From the NCBI RefSeq assembly GCF_040196175.1, contig NZ_JBEFNF010000002.1, positions 124,001 through 188,000 on the forward strand: a DNA stretch of 64,000 nt, in the 5' to 3' direction. The notes below the pieces were generated by a model. That model ran no database searches, was not told the DNA's origin, and saw only the letters and a list, made by a program, of their open reading frames with translations. Shown one piece after another: positions 34,194 to 42,944 of this stretch (the stretch's first letter is position 1; each line of letters begins with the position of its first letter). The position numbers and the translations under genes were made by a program. The DNA is from Halospina sp040196175. Its GTDB lineage: Bacteria > Pseudomonadota > Gammaproteobacteria > Pseudomonadales > Oleiphilaceae.

Positions 34194-35041
34194 GATAATA
34201 CTCCCTGGTGCGCCCGGGTTATCGGGGGGCGGCTCTGCTTACTTTGAGAAGGCGCTAGTTTGTCCGCAAGGGCCACCACTTCGCCCACGATGATCAGCGT
34301 CGGGGGATGGAACTGGTCGCGCTCCGCGGTGTGTGGAAGCTCCGCCAGCGTTGTGACCGCCATGCGCTGTTGATCTGTTGTTCCCCGTTCGATCAGTGCA
34401 ACAGGACAGCTCCCCGGAACGCCGTGATGCATCAGGTTGTGCGTAATAGCACCAGCGTTGCTCAAGCCCATGTAGAAAACGCAGGTCTGCTTAGGCGTGG
34501 CCAGGGCGGCCCAGTCGAGGTCGAGGCTCTGGTCGGCTTTGCGGTGGCCTGTCACAAAGGTCACGCTCTGGGCGTGGTCGCGATGTGTCAGCGGCAAGCC
34601 GCATTGTGAGGCACAACCGGAGGCTGAGGTGATTCCCGGAACCACCTGGAAGTGGACGCCCTGTTCCATCAGGTATTCGGCTTCCTCACCGCCGCGGCCC
34701 AGAATATAGGGGTCGCCGCCTTTGAGACGGACTACCCGCTGTTGCTGTTGCGCCCGGGTCGTGAGAAGGGCGTTGGTGTCCGCCTGTGGAACGCAGTGAT
34801 TACCGCTGAATTTGCCGACATGCAGACACTCCGCTGCCGGATTGACCAGTTCCATAACCTGGGGAGAAACAAGCCGGTCATGAAGGACCACATCGGCCTG
34901 CTGGATCAGCATCAGCGCGCGCAGGGTCAGCAGTCCAGGGTCGCCTGGGCCTGCGCCAACGATGGCGACATCGCCGGCCCGGAAGGGTGGCTCCGCCAGC
35001 TGGAATTCCACCAGGCGTTTTTTCTGGTTGGTGTTGTCCAT
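34190..35041 (-). CDS. nirE: Uroporphyrinogen-III C-methyltransferase NirE
   Basis: NirE methylates uroporphyrinogen III at C2 and C7 with SAM, making precorrin-2 for heme d1. The 283-residue chain has VGAGPGDPGLLTLRA near the N-terminus, VVRLKGGDPYILGRGGEEAE, and GITSASGCASQCGLPLTHRD, all classical SUMT motifs. No dehydrogenase/ferrochelatase (CysG) domain is fused. Its place in the nir operon assigns it to d1 rather than general siroheme synthesis, though the product could feed both. Confidence 0.93.
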   Translation of the reverse strand: MDNTNQKKRLVEFQLAEPPFRAGDVAIVGAGPGDPGLLTLRALMLIQQADVVLHDRLVSPQVMELVNPAAECLHVGKFSGNHCVPQADTNALLTTRAQQQQRVVRLKGGDPYILGRGGEEAEYLMEQGVHFQVVPGITSASGCASQCGLPLTHRDHAQSVTFVTGHRKADQSLDLDWAALATPKQTCVFYMGLSNAGAITHNLMHHGVPGSCPVALIERGTTDQQRMAVTTLAELPHTAERDQFHPPTLIIVGEVVALADKLAPSQSKQSRPPITRAHQGVLS

Positions 35042-35051
35042 ACGGCGCTCC

Positions 35052-36248
35052 TTAAAGGTTATGGACCGGAATCTCCATTGCCGGCGTGGCCACCCGGCGG
35101 TCGCTTTCAGCTACTCCGATTTCCTCGTTGGTCAGGTAACACCCAGGGTCTTCTTCCCAGAAGTCGCCGGAGACGTTATAGGCCCTTACACGGGTGTTGC
35201 CGTTGCACACGGGCAGGTAATGGCAGGCGCCGCAGCGCCCCTTCACCGGGCGTGGCCGTTGGCGGAAACCGGCCATCAGCGGATCGTTCTCGTCGCTCCA
35301 GATCTGTGAGAAGGGGGTTTCGCGAACGTTGCCCAGAGTATAGTTCCACCAGAACGTATCCGGGTGAACGTTGCCCAGGTTGTCGATGTTGGCGATGTTC
35401 ACGCCCGAGGAATTGCCTCCCCAGTTCACGAGCCGTTGCCACAGGTTGTCCACCTGATCCGGGTAGTGTTCCCGTGCCCATTCCATAAGGAAGGGCCCAT
35501 CGGCGTCGTTATTGCCGGTGACGTACTCGCGCTCAATGCCCTGCTGGAGCTCGCTGTGGCAGTGATCGAACATCATGGTCATGGCCTGGCGGGTCATGTC
35601 ATACCAGGTATCGCGCTTGCGGTTGCGCCCGCCACGCCCCGAGTAGTTCAGGTGGGACAGATAGAACTTGTCGATGTCGTATTCGTCCAGCAGCCGCAGG
35701 ATATCCGGCAGCTCATGGAAATTGTCCTGGGTCAGCGTGAAGCGTAGCCCCACCTTGATGCCGGCCTGACGGCACAGCTCCACAGCCTTCATCGAGTCGG
35801 CGAACGAGCCCTGTTTCTGGCGGAACCAGTCATGGGTGGCCTCAAGCCCGTCAATGCTGATGCCGACGTAGTTGTAACCCACGTCTGCGATCTGTTGGAT
35901 GTTGTCTTCGGTGATCAGGGTGCCGTTGGTGGACAGGCCCACGTAGAACCCCATCTGCTTGGCGCGATGGGAAACCTCAAAGATGTCACGCCGCATCAGG
36001 GGCTCGCCACCGGACAGAATCAGCACCGGCACACCGTAGTGCTTGAGGTCGTCCATCACGGTATGGACCTCGTCGGTCTCCAGCTCACCTTCAAAATCAA
36101 TGTCCGCGGATACCGAGTAACAGTGCTTGCAGGTCAGGTTGCAGCGCCGAATCAGGTTCCAGATGACCACGGGGCCCGATGGCTTTGTGGCTGGCGGCAC
36201 CGGGCTGGGATGCAAAAGGCTTTTGATGTAACGGGTCATTCTGAACAT
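35052..36248 (-). CDS. nirJ: Heme d1 radical SAM protein NirJ
   Basis: NirJ is the radical SAM enzyme that replaces two propionate side chains by carbonyl groups during heme d1 synthesis. The radical SAM cluster motif is CNLTCKHC with Cys36, Cys40 and Cys43. A second cluster region in the C-terminal domain (GRCGACHYLPVCNG ... DPGC) is typical of the SPASM-like part of NirJ. The length of 398 residues is normal. It lies 10 bases after nirH and 10 before nirE. Confidence 0.95.
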   Translation of the reverse strand: MFRMTRYIKSLLHPSPVPPATKPSGPVVIWNLIRRCNLTCKHCYSVSADIDFEGELETDEVHTVMDDLKHYGVPVLILSGGEPLMRRDIFEVSHRAKQMGFYVGLSTNGTLITEDNIQQIADVGYNYVGISIDGLEATHDWFRQKQGSFADSMKAVELCRQAGIKVGLRFTLTQDNFHELPDILRLLDEYDIDKFYLSHLNYSGRGGRNRKRDTWYDMTRQAMTMMFDHCHSELQQGIEREYVTGNNDADGPFLMEWAREHYPDQVDNLWQRLVNWGGNSSGVNIANIDNLGNVHPDTFWWNYTLGNVRETPFSQIWSDENDPLMAGFRQRPRPVKGRCGACHYLPVCNGNTRVRAYNVSGDFWEEDPGCYLTNEEIGVAESDRRVATPAMEIPVHNL

Positions 36249-36257
36249 GACGCCCCC

Positions 36258-36773
36258 TTATTGTTTGCGCTGAAGGCGCAACCCCGTCTTTTTAAGGATT
36301 GCGGAGCTGTACAGGGTCTGATGCCCATGGCAGGCATCGCCCAGCAGCTCATGAATGCGTTCGGCCTTGGTTTCGACCTCGTCCTGGCTGGTGCCGTGGA
36401 CCATGGCGAAAAGGTTATAGGGCCACAGTGGCCGGTGCCGTGGACGCTGATAGCAGTGGCTGACAAACGGCAGTTCGCCCACTGCCTGGCCCAGTTGCCG
36501 CGCCTGGTCATCGTCCACGTCCCAGACCGTCATGCCGTTGAATCGGTAGCCCAGACGGTAGTGGTTGGGCACGGCGGCGATGCGGCGCAGCACACCATTG
36601 GCCTGCAGACGCTGGAACCGTGCCAGGGCCTCGTCGCCACTGATGCCGATCTGCTCACCCACCGCAGCCCAGGGATCGGACACCAGCGGCAGTCCCTGCT
36701 GGGTCGCAACGATCAGGTCCCGATCCAGGCTGCCCAGAGCCGTTGATTCAGACGTAGAAACGGAGGTTGACAT
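36258..36773 (-). CDS. nirH: Siroheme decarboxylase subunit NirH
   Basis: One of four Lrp/AsnC-like proteins that together decarboxylate siroheme to didecarboxysiroheme for heme d1. The 171-residue chain has an N-terminal helix-turn-helix-like part and a C-terminal ferredoxin-like fold with FVSHCYQRPRHRPLWPYNLFAMVHG, which marks the NirL/NirH type. By position (fourth of the four) it corresponds to NirH. It overlaps nirG by 26 bases. Confidence 0.9.
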   Translation of the reverse strand: MSTSVSTSESTALGSLDRDLIVATQQGLPLVSDPWAAVGEQIGISGDEALARFQRLQANGVLRRIAAVPNHYRLGYRFNGMTVWDVDDDQARQLGQAVGELPFVSHCYQRPRHRPLWPYNLFAMVHGTSQDEVETKAERIHELLGDACHGHQTLYSSAILKKTGLRLQRKQ

Positions 36774-37227
36774 GGAACTCCTCCTCCTTGGGCATGTTGT
36801 AGACGCCGTAGCCGGTCTGTGACTCGATCCTGCTGATCACCGAGTGAATGGCGTCTGCCTGTTCAGTGGCCAGTACAAACCACATGTTGAGGTCATGCTC
36901 GCGCCGGTAATTATGTGCAACTTCCGGGAAGCTGTTGACCTGCTCAGTCACGGTTTCAAAAGCCTCTTCCGGAATGGCCATGGCTGCGAGGGTCAGGCCG
37001 CCACCCATTTCACCGGCATGGAACATGGGGCCGAAGCGGGTCAGCAGGCCGGATTCAAGCATGGCCTGGAGGTGCGACAGCAGGCTGTCTTCCCCGATCC
37101 CGAGCTCCTCGGCTATGGTCGCATAGGGATGCGGAACCAGCGGCAGCCCATCCTGGAGGCGATTGAGAATGGCCCGCTCGGTGTCGCTCAGTGTGGGCAC
37201 TGTTTGTGGTTCAGCTATTGCCGACAT
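36748..37227 (-). CDS. nirG: Siroheme decarboxylase subunit NirG
   Basis: A 159-residue member of the siroheme decarboxylase family, of the NirD/NirG type with VAHNYRREHDLNMWFVLA, where conserved His and Arg residues act on the propionates. The start at 37227 is chosen since GCGGAGG precedes it and it overlaps nirL by only 17 bases; an ATG 111 bases upstream would extend the protein through unrelated sequence. It acts with NirH. Confidence 0.9.
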   Translation of the reverse strand: MSAIAEPQTVPTLSDTERAILNRLQDGLPLVPHPYATIAEELGIGEDSLLSHLQAMLESGLLTRFGPMFHAGEMGGGLTLAAMAIPEEAFETVTEQVNSFPEVAHNYRREHDLNMWFVLATEQADAIHSVISRIESQTGYGVYNMPKEEEFHVNLRFYV

Positions 37228-37729
37228 AGCGGCCTCCGCGCTGTCGGTAGGCCTTGCGGCTGAACAGAACACGGTGCTGTGTTGCCTGAAGGCCGTGGTT
37301 ATCGCGCAGCTTCTGGAGCTGTGCCAGAACCTGCTCACGATCCGTGCCGTGGATCATGCAGAACAGGTTATAGGGCCAGTCCGGAAGCTGTCGCGGGCGC
37401 TGATAGCACAGTGTTACGAAGGGTTCTTCTGCGAGGGCGCGCCCTATTTCCGCCACCTGCTCATCGGGAAGATCCCATACCACCATGGCGTTGGCCTGGT
37501 AGCCCAGTGTCCGGTGTCGAACCACCAGGCCCATCCGTTTGATCAGGCCAGTCTCTTGCCATTCGGTTATGGCATCCAGTACGTCCTGCTCGCTCAGACC
37601 GCAGTCAATGGCCAGTGCCTGGTAGGGCCTGGGCTCCAGTGGCAGTCCGGTTTCCAGCCGGTGGCGCAGCATCAGCAGTTTCTGTGCCTGGCTGAGGTGA
37701 CTTTTGATGGACTGGGGCATACGGCTCAT
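37211..37729 (-). CDS. nirL: Siroheme decarboxylase subunit NirL
   Basis: A 172-residue siroheme decarboxylase subunit of the NirL/NirH type, with FVTLCYQRPRQLPDWPYNLFCMIHG in the ligand domain, nearly the same as in NirH. It overlaps nirD by four bases and nirG by 17, so the four subunits are tightly coupled and probably made in equal amounts. NirD and NirL are the expected pair. Confidence 0.9.
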   Translation of the reverse strand: MSRMPQSIKSHLSQAQKLLMLRHRLETGLPLEPRPYQALAIDCGLSEQDVLDAITEWQETGLIKRMGLVVRHRTLGYQANAMVVWDLPDEQVAEIGRALAEEPFVTLCYQRPRQLPDWPYNLFCMIHGTDREQVLAQLQKLRDNHGLQATQHRVLFSRKAYRQRGGRYVGNS

Positions 37730-38190
37730 GTCAACGCCTCCCAGTCGATATCGAAGGCGAGATCGATGTGGTACGCCACGATCATTGGCAGCCTGAGTAC
37801 AGGCAGCTCAAGTGTGCTCTCCAGCTCATCCAGCTGTGCATCCAGTGTTGTTTGATCCGGTGCAGTCATGACAAACCAGAGGTTGAATGTGTGTTCCCGG
37901 GCATAGTTGTGATTGATGCCCGGGAAGTGATTGATCCGGTCGGCGACCTGATCAATCCGGTGTTCCGGTGCCGCAACAGCTGCGAGCAGGCTGGCGCCCG
38001 CGCGGCTGTGTTCAAAGACGGGTCCAACCCGGCTGATGATCTGGTGCGCCTGGAGCGCCTCCAGCCGGCTGATGACCGCCTGTTCGCAGAGGCCCACCGC
38101 TTCACCCATTGCCAGGAAGGGGCGGGCGGTTACGGGCATCTGCCTCTGGTAGAGGTCAATCAGCCGTTTGTCGGTCGCATCCAGTCGCAT
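37726..38190 (-). CDS. nirD: Siroheme decarboxylase subunit NirD
   Basis: A 154-residue siroheme decarboxylase subunit with INHNYAREHTFNLWFVM, the NirD/NirG-type active segment. It follows nirS by 13 bases and is the first heme d1 gene of the run. This NirD (heme d1) must not be confused with the assimilatory nitrite reductase small subunit, also called NirD, at 51047. Confidence 0.9.
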   Translation of the reverse strand: MRLDATDKRLIDLYQRQMPVTARPFLAMGEAVGLCEQAVISRLEALQAHQIISRVGPVFEHSRAGASLLAAVAAPEHRIDQVADRINHFPGINHNYAREHTFNLWFVMTAPDQTTLDAQLDELESTLELPVLRLPMIVAYHIDLAFDIDWEALT

Positions 38191-38203
38191 CAGCTCACCC
38201 GGA

Positions 38204-39934
38204 TCAGTACACGTCGTGCTGTGTGTTGTAGACGTTGAACTTGCCCGTGGGCGTAACCAGGCGCTCGTCCTTGATTACTTCTTTCAGCTCACGGGTTTCG
38301 TCATCCACAACCACCAGGGCGGATTCCTGCTCCTTGCCGTTCCAGACTGAGAACCAGACCTCATCACCGGCCTTGTTGTACTCAGGCTGCACGACCCGCT
38401 TGGGTCCTTCGCCCAGGTCGGCCCACTTGGCAATCGGCAGGCGCTCGTACCCTTCATCAAGGTTGTTGATGTCAAAGACCACAACACTTTGCTTGATCTT
38501 GTCGTTGGGGTTGAGTGGGTTATCCACGTACAGGTTGTCCGATTCCGGGTGGGTTTTGATGAACAACGAGCTGGCGCCCTGGCCTTTCAGGGTGCGGACC
38601 ACTTCCCAAGCGTGTTCCGGATGGTTTTTCGGGTCCGTGCCGATCAGCTGGACGGTGTCGTCACCCAGGTGGGAGGTCGCCCAGACGGGGCCGTATTCCG
38701 GATCCACGAAGTTGGCGCCACGACCGGGGTGGGGGATGTTGCCCACGTTAACCAGCTCCTCCAGTTCACGCTCCCTGGAATCGACCACCGCAATCTTGTC
38801 GGACTCGTTGGCGGCGGTGAGGAAGTAGCGCTTGGTCCGGTCCCAGCCGCCGTCATGCAGGAAGGGGGCGGAATCGATGGTGGTTACGGACAGGTTATCG
38901 AGGTCCTCGTAGTTGACCAGCTTGATCTTGCCGGTCTCCTTCACGTTGACGATGAACTCCGGGTGCTCGTGAGAGGCAACAATGGCCGCTACGCGGGGTT
39001 CCGGATGGTACTCCTGCTCATTGACCGTCATGCCGCGTGTGGAGACGATTTTCTTGGGCTCCAGCGTCTGGCCATCCATGATGGTGTACTGCGGCGGCCA
39101 GTAGCTGCCGGCAATCGCCAGGTCGTCTTCGTAACCCTCGAACTTGGAAGTTTCCACCGAGCGTGCCTCAAGACCAACGGTGATCTCGGCAACTTTAGCG
39201 GGTTCTTCCATCCAGAGGTCGATCATGGTCACGCGAGCGTCGCGGCCAATGACGAAAACATAGCGACCCGAGGCGGACATGCGCGAGATGTGAACGGCGT
39301 AACCGGTTTCAATGATCTCTACGATTTCCTTGGTGTCACCGCTGATGAGGGCCACCTGACCGGCATCCCGCAGGGTGACGCTCATGAGATTGTCCCGGTT
39401 CAGGTTGTTCTGCGGCTCCGTGGGGCGCTCTTCCGGCGGAACGTAGACCTCCCAGCTCTCACGCATCTTCTCCATGCCGAATTCCGGCGGCTCCGGCGGT
39501 TCGTGCTGGACGTATTTGGCCATCATCTCGACCTGTTCGTCGCTCAGCTCGCCCGAGTCGCCCCAGGCTGGCATACCGGCAGGCGAACCGCTCTGTATGA
39601 AGGCCTTCAGATAGGCCATGCCCTTTTCCTGGGTAATATCCGGTGTGAGCGGCTTACCGGTTGCCCCTTTGCGCAGCACGCCGTGACAGCCCGCGCAGCG
39701 GTCGAAGAAGATCTGTTTCGCCTCCTGGAAATTCTCCTTCGTCATCTTGGGCGCGCCCTGAGTGGTCATGAAGTCCTTGGTGGATTCAGGATCAATGCCA
39801 CTGGGTGCCCCCTTGTAGGCAGCGCTGTCCTTATCAGCGTGCTCTTTGTCTGCAGCCTGTAAGGGCATGGCTGCTGTGGCTGCAATAGCCACAGCCACCG
39901 CTATAGGTTTGAATAGATGGTGGGTTGCTTGCAT
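38204..39934 (-). CDS. nirS: Cytochrome cd1 nitrite reductase NirS
   Basis: NirS reduces nitrite to nitric oxide in the periplasm during denitrification. The 576-residue protein has a signal peptide ending near LQA, a c-type domain with CAGCH at residues 80-84, and an eight-bladed heme d1 propeller. The distal active-site histidines are expected in VASHEHPEF and WATSHLGDD, and both are present. It ends in TPTGKFNVYNTQHDVY, as in Pseudomonas NirS. AAGGAGAC precedes the ATG. The gene heads the minus-strand nir run; an FNR-type site at 40084-40097 is well placed for its promoter. Confidence 0.97.
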   Translation of the reverse strand: MQATHHLFKPIAVAVAIAATAAMPLQAADKEHADKDSAAYKGAPSGIDPESTKDFMTTQGAPKMTKENFQEAKQIFFDRCAGCHGVLRKGATGKPLTPDITQEKGMAYLKAFIQSGSPAGMPAWGDSGELSDEQVEMMAKYVQHEPPEPPEFGMEKMRESWEVYVPPEERPTEPQNNLNRDNLMSVTLRDAGQVALISGDTKEIVEIIETGYAVHISRMSASGRYVFVIGRDARVTMIDLWMEEPAKVAEITVGLEARSVETSKFEGYEDDLAIAGSYWPPQYTIMDGQTLEPKKIVSTRGMTVNEQEYHPEPRVAAIVASHEHPEFIVNVKETGKIKLVNYEDLDNLSVTTIDSAPFLHDGGWDRTKRYFLTAANESDKIAVVDSRERELEELVNVGNIPHPGRGANFVDPEYGPVWATSHLGDDTVQLIGTDPKNHPEHAWEVVRTLKGQGASSLFIKTHPESDNLYVDNPLNPNDKIKQSVVVFDINNLDEGYERLPIAKWADLGEGPKRVVQPEYNKAGDEVWFSVWNGKEQESALVVVDDETRELKEVIKDERLVTPTGKFNVYNTQHDVY

Positions 39935-40083
39935 AAGCCGGTCTCCTTGGTGCCCATTTAATACATCCTCTATATTTCTTTTGTTTAATCTTTAAATCAT
40001 TGAGAAAAGTCACGCATAACGAACATGACCGCTGAAATACCTACACAGGAGTAGTCTCTACAGGGTGTAAGCGGATTAAACAT

Positions 40084-40097
40084 TTAATTATCATCAA
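40084..40097. promoter_or_regulatory. FNR/DNR-type box between nirS and nirC
   Basis: TTAAT-TATC-ATCAA matches the TTGAT-N4-ATCAA consensus at nine of ten positions. For nirS a TAGAGA at 40055-40060 (minus strand) would set a start near 40049, putting the box at about -41.5, the class II position. For nirC a TTAATA at 40125-40130 gives a box near -46. It may therefore serve both directions. Confidence 0.65.
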
Positions 40098-40162
40098 TGA
40101 ATAACCGGAAAACCTTAGTCAGACTTAATAAAACAGGATGTGGGGATGGGGAAGACAACGCC

Positions 40163-40501
40163 GTGCCGCTTTTAAGAGCAACAGCTGCTGTACTGGTGAC
40201 GACCGCCGTCCTTGCTCTTCCGGCGCAGGCAGCGGATTCAGGGAAGTCGGAGCTTCGGGAGCTGGTGGTTCAAGACTGTGGTTCCTGTCATGGGCTAAAG
40301 CTTGGCGGTGGGCTGGGACCGGGGCTGCGTGCGGGCGACCTTAAGGGCCGGTCGATTGAAGCCATTGCGGCCATTATCCGGGAAGGCGTGCCCGGCACAG
40401 CCATGCCCCCCTGGCGGGATCTGCTCAGCGACCAGGAAATCCAGTGGATCAGTGAGCAGCTTAAATCCGGCGCTCTGATCAAAAGCGATGATTCGAGGTG
40501 A
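40163..40501 (+). CDS. nirC: Periplasmic cytochrome c55X NirC
   Basis: A 112-residue small monoheme cytochrome with CGSCH at residues 39-43, after a signal peptide ending in PAQA. NirC-type cytochromes are thought to donate electrons to NirS or act in d1 maturation. I use GTG at 40163, which has GGGGA upstream and begins the signal peptide exactly; an ATG at 40097 is poor because it falls inside the FNR-type box and would put 22 polar residues ahead of the signal. It overlaps the ribosome-binding site of nirF. Confidence 0.8.
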   Translation: MPLLRATAAVLVTTAVLALPAQAADSGKSELRELVVQDCGSCHGLKLGGGLGPGLRAGDLKGRSIEAIAAIIREGVPGTAMPPWRDLLSDQEIQWISEQLKSGALIKSDDSR

Positions 40502-40505
40502 TTGC

Positions 40506-41714
40506 ATGAAATCTGTTTACGATCGACTCCGGCTGATGGCGGCCCTGATCGCTGTCGTGCTGCTGGCGGGTTGCCAGATACTGCCGGAAGAGCGCCCGGC
40601 GCTGCGTGGCACTGGTGATCTCGGACTGATTATTGAGCGGGCTTCCGGGTCGGTACTCGTGGTTGATACTACCGAGAAGGCCGTCCTTGATCGTGTGGAG
40701 GGGCTTGGCAACCTTTCCCACGCTTCGGTGGTGTATTCCCGGGACGGGCGTTATGGCTATGTTTTCGGCCGGGACGGTGGTCTCACCAAGGTTGATCTGC
40801 TGACCCAGACCATCGAGCGCCGTATTGTCCAGGCGGGCAACAGCATTGGCGGCGCTATTTCACAGGACGGCCAGTATCTGGCGGTCTCCAACTACGAGCC
40901 GGGCGGCGTCCGGGTTTTTGACAGCGAGACCCTGGAGCAGGTCGCGGACATCCCGGCTAACTATGAGGGGCAGGATGGCGAAACACGCCAATCCAAGACA
41001 GTCGGTCTCGTGGATGCACCCGGCAACCGGTTCGTGTTCAGCCTCTTTGATGCCGGCGAGATCTGGGTTCTGGACATGAAAAATAGCGAACCGGAGGTCA
41101 CAAGGCACGAGGCGGGTGCCCAACCCTATGATGCGCTGATCACGGGTCAGGGTCGCTGGTATGTCGCGGGTCTTTTTGGTGAGGACGGTCTGTCAATGGT
41201 GGATCTTTGGAACCCGGAACAGGGCGCCCGGCACGTTCTGTCTGACTACGGCAGGGATGGCGAGCGGCTGCCTGTGTACAAGATGCCTCATCTGGAGGGC
41301 TGGGCAATCGCGGGGGATCGTGCCTTCGTTCCGGCTGTCGGTGGTCATGAGGTACTGGAAGTAGCTATGGACAGTTGGGACCTCGCCGGGCGCATCCCTG
41401 TTCATGGCCAACCGGTGTTTGTCATGGCCAGCCCAACGCATCGTCAGATCTGGGTGAGCTTCGCGCATCCCAATAATGATGTGGTTCAGGTGATTGATCC
41501 CCAGACCTCTGAGATCATCCGGACCCTGGAGCCTGGTGAGGCGGTTCTGCACATGGAGTTCAGCCCCCGAGGTGAGACGGTCTGGATTTCCGCCAGAGAC
41601 AGTAATCGGGTTACCGTTTACGACACCCGAACGATGGAAAAAATCACGACTCTGAAAGCGAAGAAACCCAGTGGCATTTTCTTCACCAGCCGGGCCCACA
41701 GGCTGGGGCTGTGA
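40506..41714 (+). CDS. nirF: Heme d1 synthesis lipoprotein NirF
   Basis: NirF is a d1-type propeller protein required for a late periplasmic step of heme d1 synthesis. The 402-residue protein has a lipoprotein signal with lipobox LLAGC (Cys23), then the propeller, ending KAKKPSGIFFTSRAHRLG. It lacks a c-heme motif, which separates it from NirN. The ATG at 40506 follows GAGGTG that overlaps the nirC stop. nirC-nirF are divergent from the rest of the nir genes, unlike the single nirSMCFDLGHJEN operon of P. aeruginosa. Confidence 0.92.
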   Translation: MKSVYDRLRLMAALIAVVLLAGCQILPEERPALRGTGDLGLIIERASGSVLVVDTTEKAVLDRVEGLGNLSHASVVYSRDGRYGYVFGRDGGLTKVDLLTQTIERRIVQAGNSIGGAISQDGQYLAVSNYEPGGVRVFDSETLEQVADIPANYEGQDGETRQSKTVGLVDAPGNRFVFSLFDAGEIWVLDMKNSEPEVTRHEAGAQPYDALITGQGRWYVAGLFGEDGLSMVDLWNPEQGARHVLSDYGRDGERLPVYKMPHLEGWAIAGDRAFVPAVGGHEVLEVAMDSWDLAGRIPVHGQPVFVMASPTHRQIWVSFAHPNNDVVQVIDPQTSEIIRTLEPGEAVLHMEFSPRGETVWISARDSNRVTVYDTRTMEKITTLKAKKPSGIFFTSRAHRLGL

Positions 41715-41715
41715 A

Positions 41716-42819
41716 TCACCGGTGCAACAGTAGCGCGGATGCTGTTACGGCATAGGCCAGTGACCAGGCCCCCGCTGCTGCCCAGAGCAGCATCGCGGCA
41801 TCCCAGGGAGAGGGACCCGCAGCCAGACGTGCCAGCGTTGCCAGAGCCACAGGCAAAAGGGTGGCGATAAGTAGGGCACTGGGTGGAGGCTGACGCCGGC
41901 TGGCGTGGTAGTGAATCCGCAGCATCACGCTGATGGTCAGGGTGCCCAGCGCGCCCACGGTGATCAGGTGCACAAACGGTATGGCGTCACGCAACAGAAG
42001 TAATGAAGCCCCCAGACCGCCAGCACCGGCTCCCAGCCAGAGCGTGCCCGCCGCCAGCCCCAGAAGATCGGGCCGATCCGGGCAGAGCCACAGCCGCCAC
42101 CGGAAAGTTCTAACCAGGATAAGGGCCCCTGCTGCCAGAAGCAGTGCGGCGCCCACCCACAGCGGCAATGGGATCAGAATGGTCAGAGCGGCTGCCCCGA
42201 GCAACAGGATCAGGGCGGCCTCGATCCGCGGCTGAACCCGTGCCTCCAGGGTCATTCCCCGCTTTTCCAGTGTTCCCGCCACCGCAGGGGCGATCAGGCG
42301 CCCGCTCATGAACGTCATCAGAAGCAGCAGAAGAACCACGCTTGTATGCAGCAATGTTGTTGCCTGCGTCATGGGCATGATGGGCAACACGAGCCAGAGT
42401 GCCGGAGGACCGCAGAGCGCCAGCAACAGCGGTACCAGCATGCGGTTACGCCATTTCTTGGCGGCATTGAAGCGGGGGACCACCCGCCAGGCCAGTAGCA
42501 GTGTGAAAGCCGGGCTGAGCAGCTGGCTCAACCAGAGATCGGGTGCCAGAGCATAACCCAAGCGCGCAGCCAGCCATAACCCAAACAGTACCGAGAGCCA
42601 GCGCGCGGACTGGGGCCCAAGGGTGTAGCCGGCCACCACGGCAAGCGCAAAGCCAAAAATCATCTCATGGCCATGATGGCTGCCAGCCAGCCCGGGCGCC
42701 GCGCTCCAGCCAGTCAGCATTGAAACCATTGAAAGCGGCAGTGCAACGGCGGCGTAAAGACAGGCTGCCGGGAAGAACAGGCGGTGACTCTTCAGGCGGG
42801 GCGTGCGACTGCGAGGCAT
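41716..42819 (-). CDS. nnrS: NnrS family heme-copper membrane protein
   Basis: A 367-residue polytopic membrane protein with about twelve helices, matching NnrS, a heme- and copper-containing protein that protects cells against nitric oxide damage to iron-sulfur enzymes. His-rich stretches such as AGSHHGHEMIFGFALAVVAGY near the N-terminus and RIHYHASR near residue 305 supply likely metal ligands. It starts 1 base after nirF ends on the opposite strand, and a clear NsrR-like palindrome lies 17 bases upstream of its start. Confidence 0.9.
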   Translation of the reverse strand: MPRSRTPRLKSHRLFFPAACLYAAVALPLSMVSMLTGWSAAPGLAGSHHGHEMIFGFALAVVAGYTLGPQSARWLSVLFGLWLAARLGYALAPDLWLSQLLSPAFTLLLAWRVVPRFNAAKKWRNRMLVPLLLALCGPPALWLVLPIMPMTQATTLLHTSVVLLLLLMTFMSGRLIAPAVAGTLEKRGMTLEARVQPRIEAALILLLGAAALTILIPLPLWVGAALLLAAGALILVRTFRWRLWLCPDRPDLLGLAAGTLWLGAGAGGLGASLLLLRDAIPFVHLITVGALGTLTISVMLRIHYHASRRQPPPSALLIATLLPVALATLARLAAGPSPWDAAMLLWAAAGAWSLAYAVTASALLLHR

Positions 42820-42835
42820 GGGATTCCTGGATGCC

Positions 42836-42862
42836 TAAAGATTTAAAAAATATAAATCTTTA
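42836..42862. promoter_or_regulatory. NsrR-like palindrome upstream of nnrS
   Basis: TAAAGATTTA and TAAATCTTTA form a perfect 10-bp inverted repeat with a 7-base AT-rich spacer. The inner 23 bases begin AAGAT and end ATCTT like the NsrR operator (AAGATGYATTT-n-mirror). NsrR is the nitric-oxide-sensing repressor and nnrS is a common target. The site also lies 83 bases before the carbonic anhydrase start on the other strand. Confidence 0.7.
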
Positions 42863-42944
42863 TTCGGAGGCTTGCAATGCCGGTTCCCCGCGAACAGGCT
42901 GCCCGGTAAGATGGGAATAGGGTCACAGATGGAAAGGAAGAATC

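Noticed and set aside
39981..40005. A second FNR box close to nirS
   Set aside because: TTAATCTTTAAATCATTGA contains half-site-like pieces but no TTGAT-N4-ATCAA arrangement; it fits an NsrR-like half-site slightly better.
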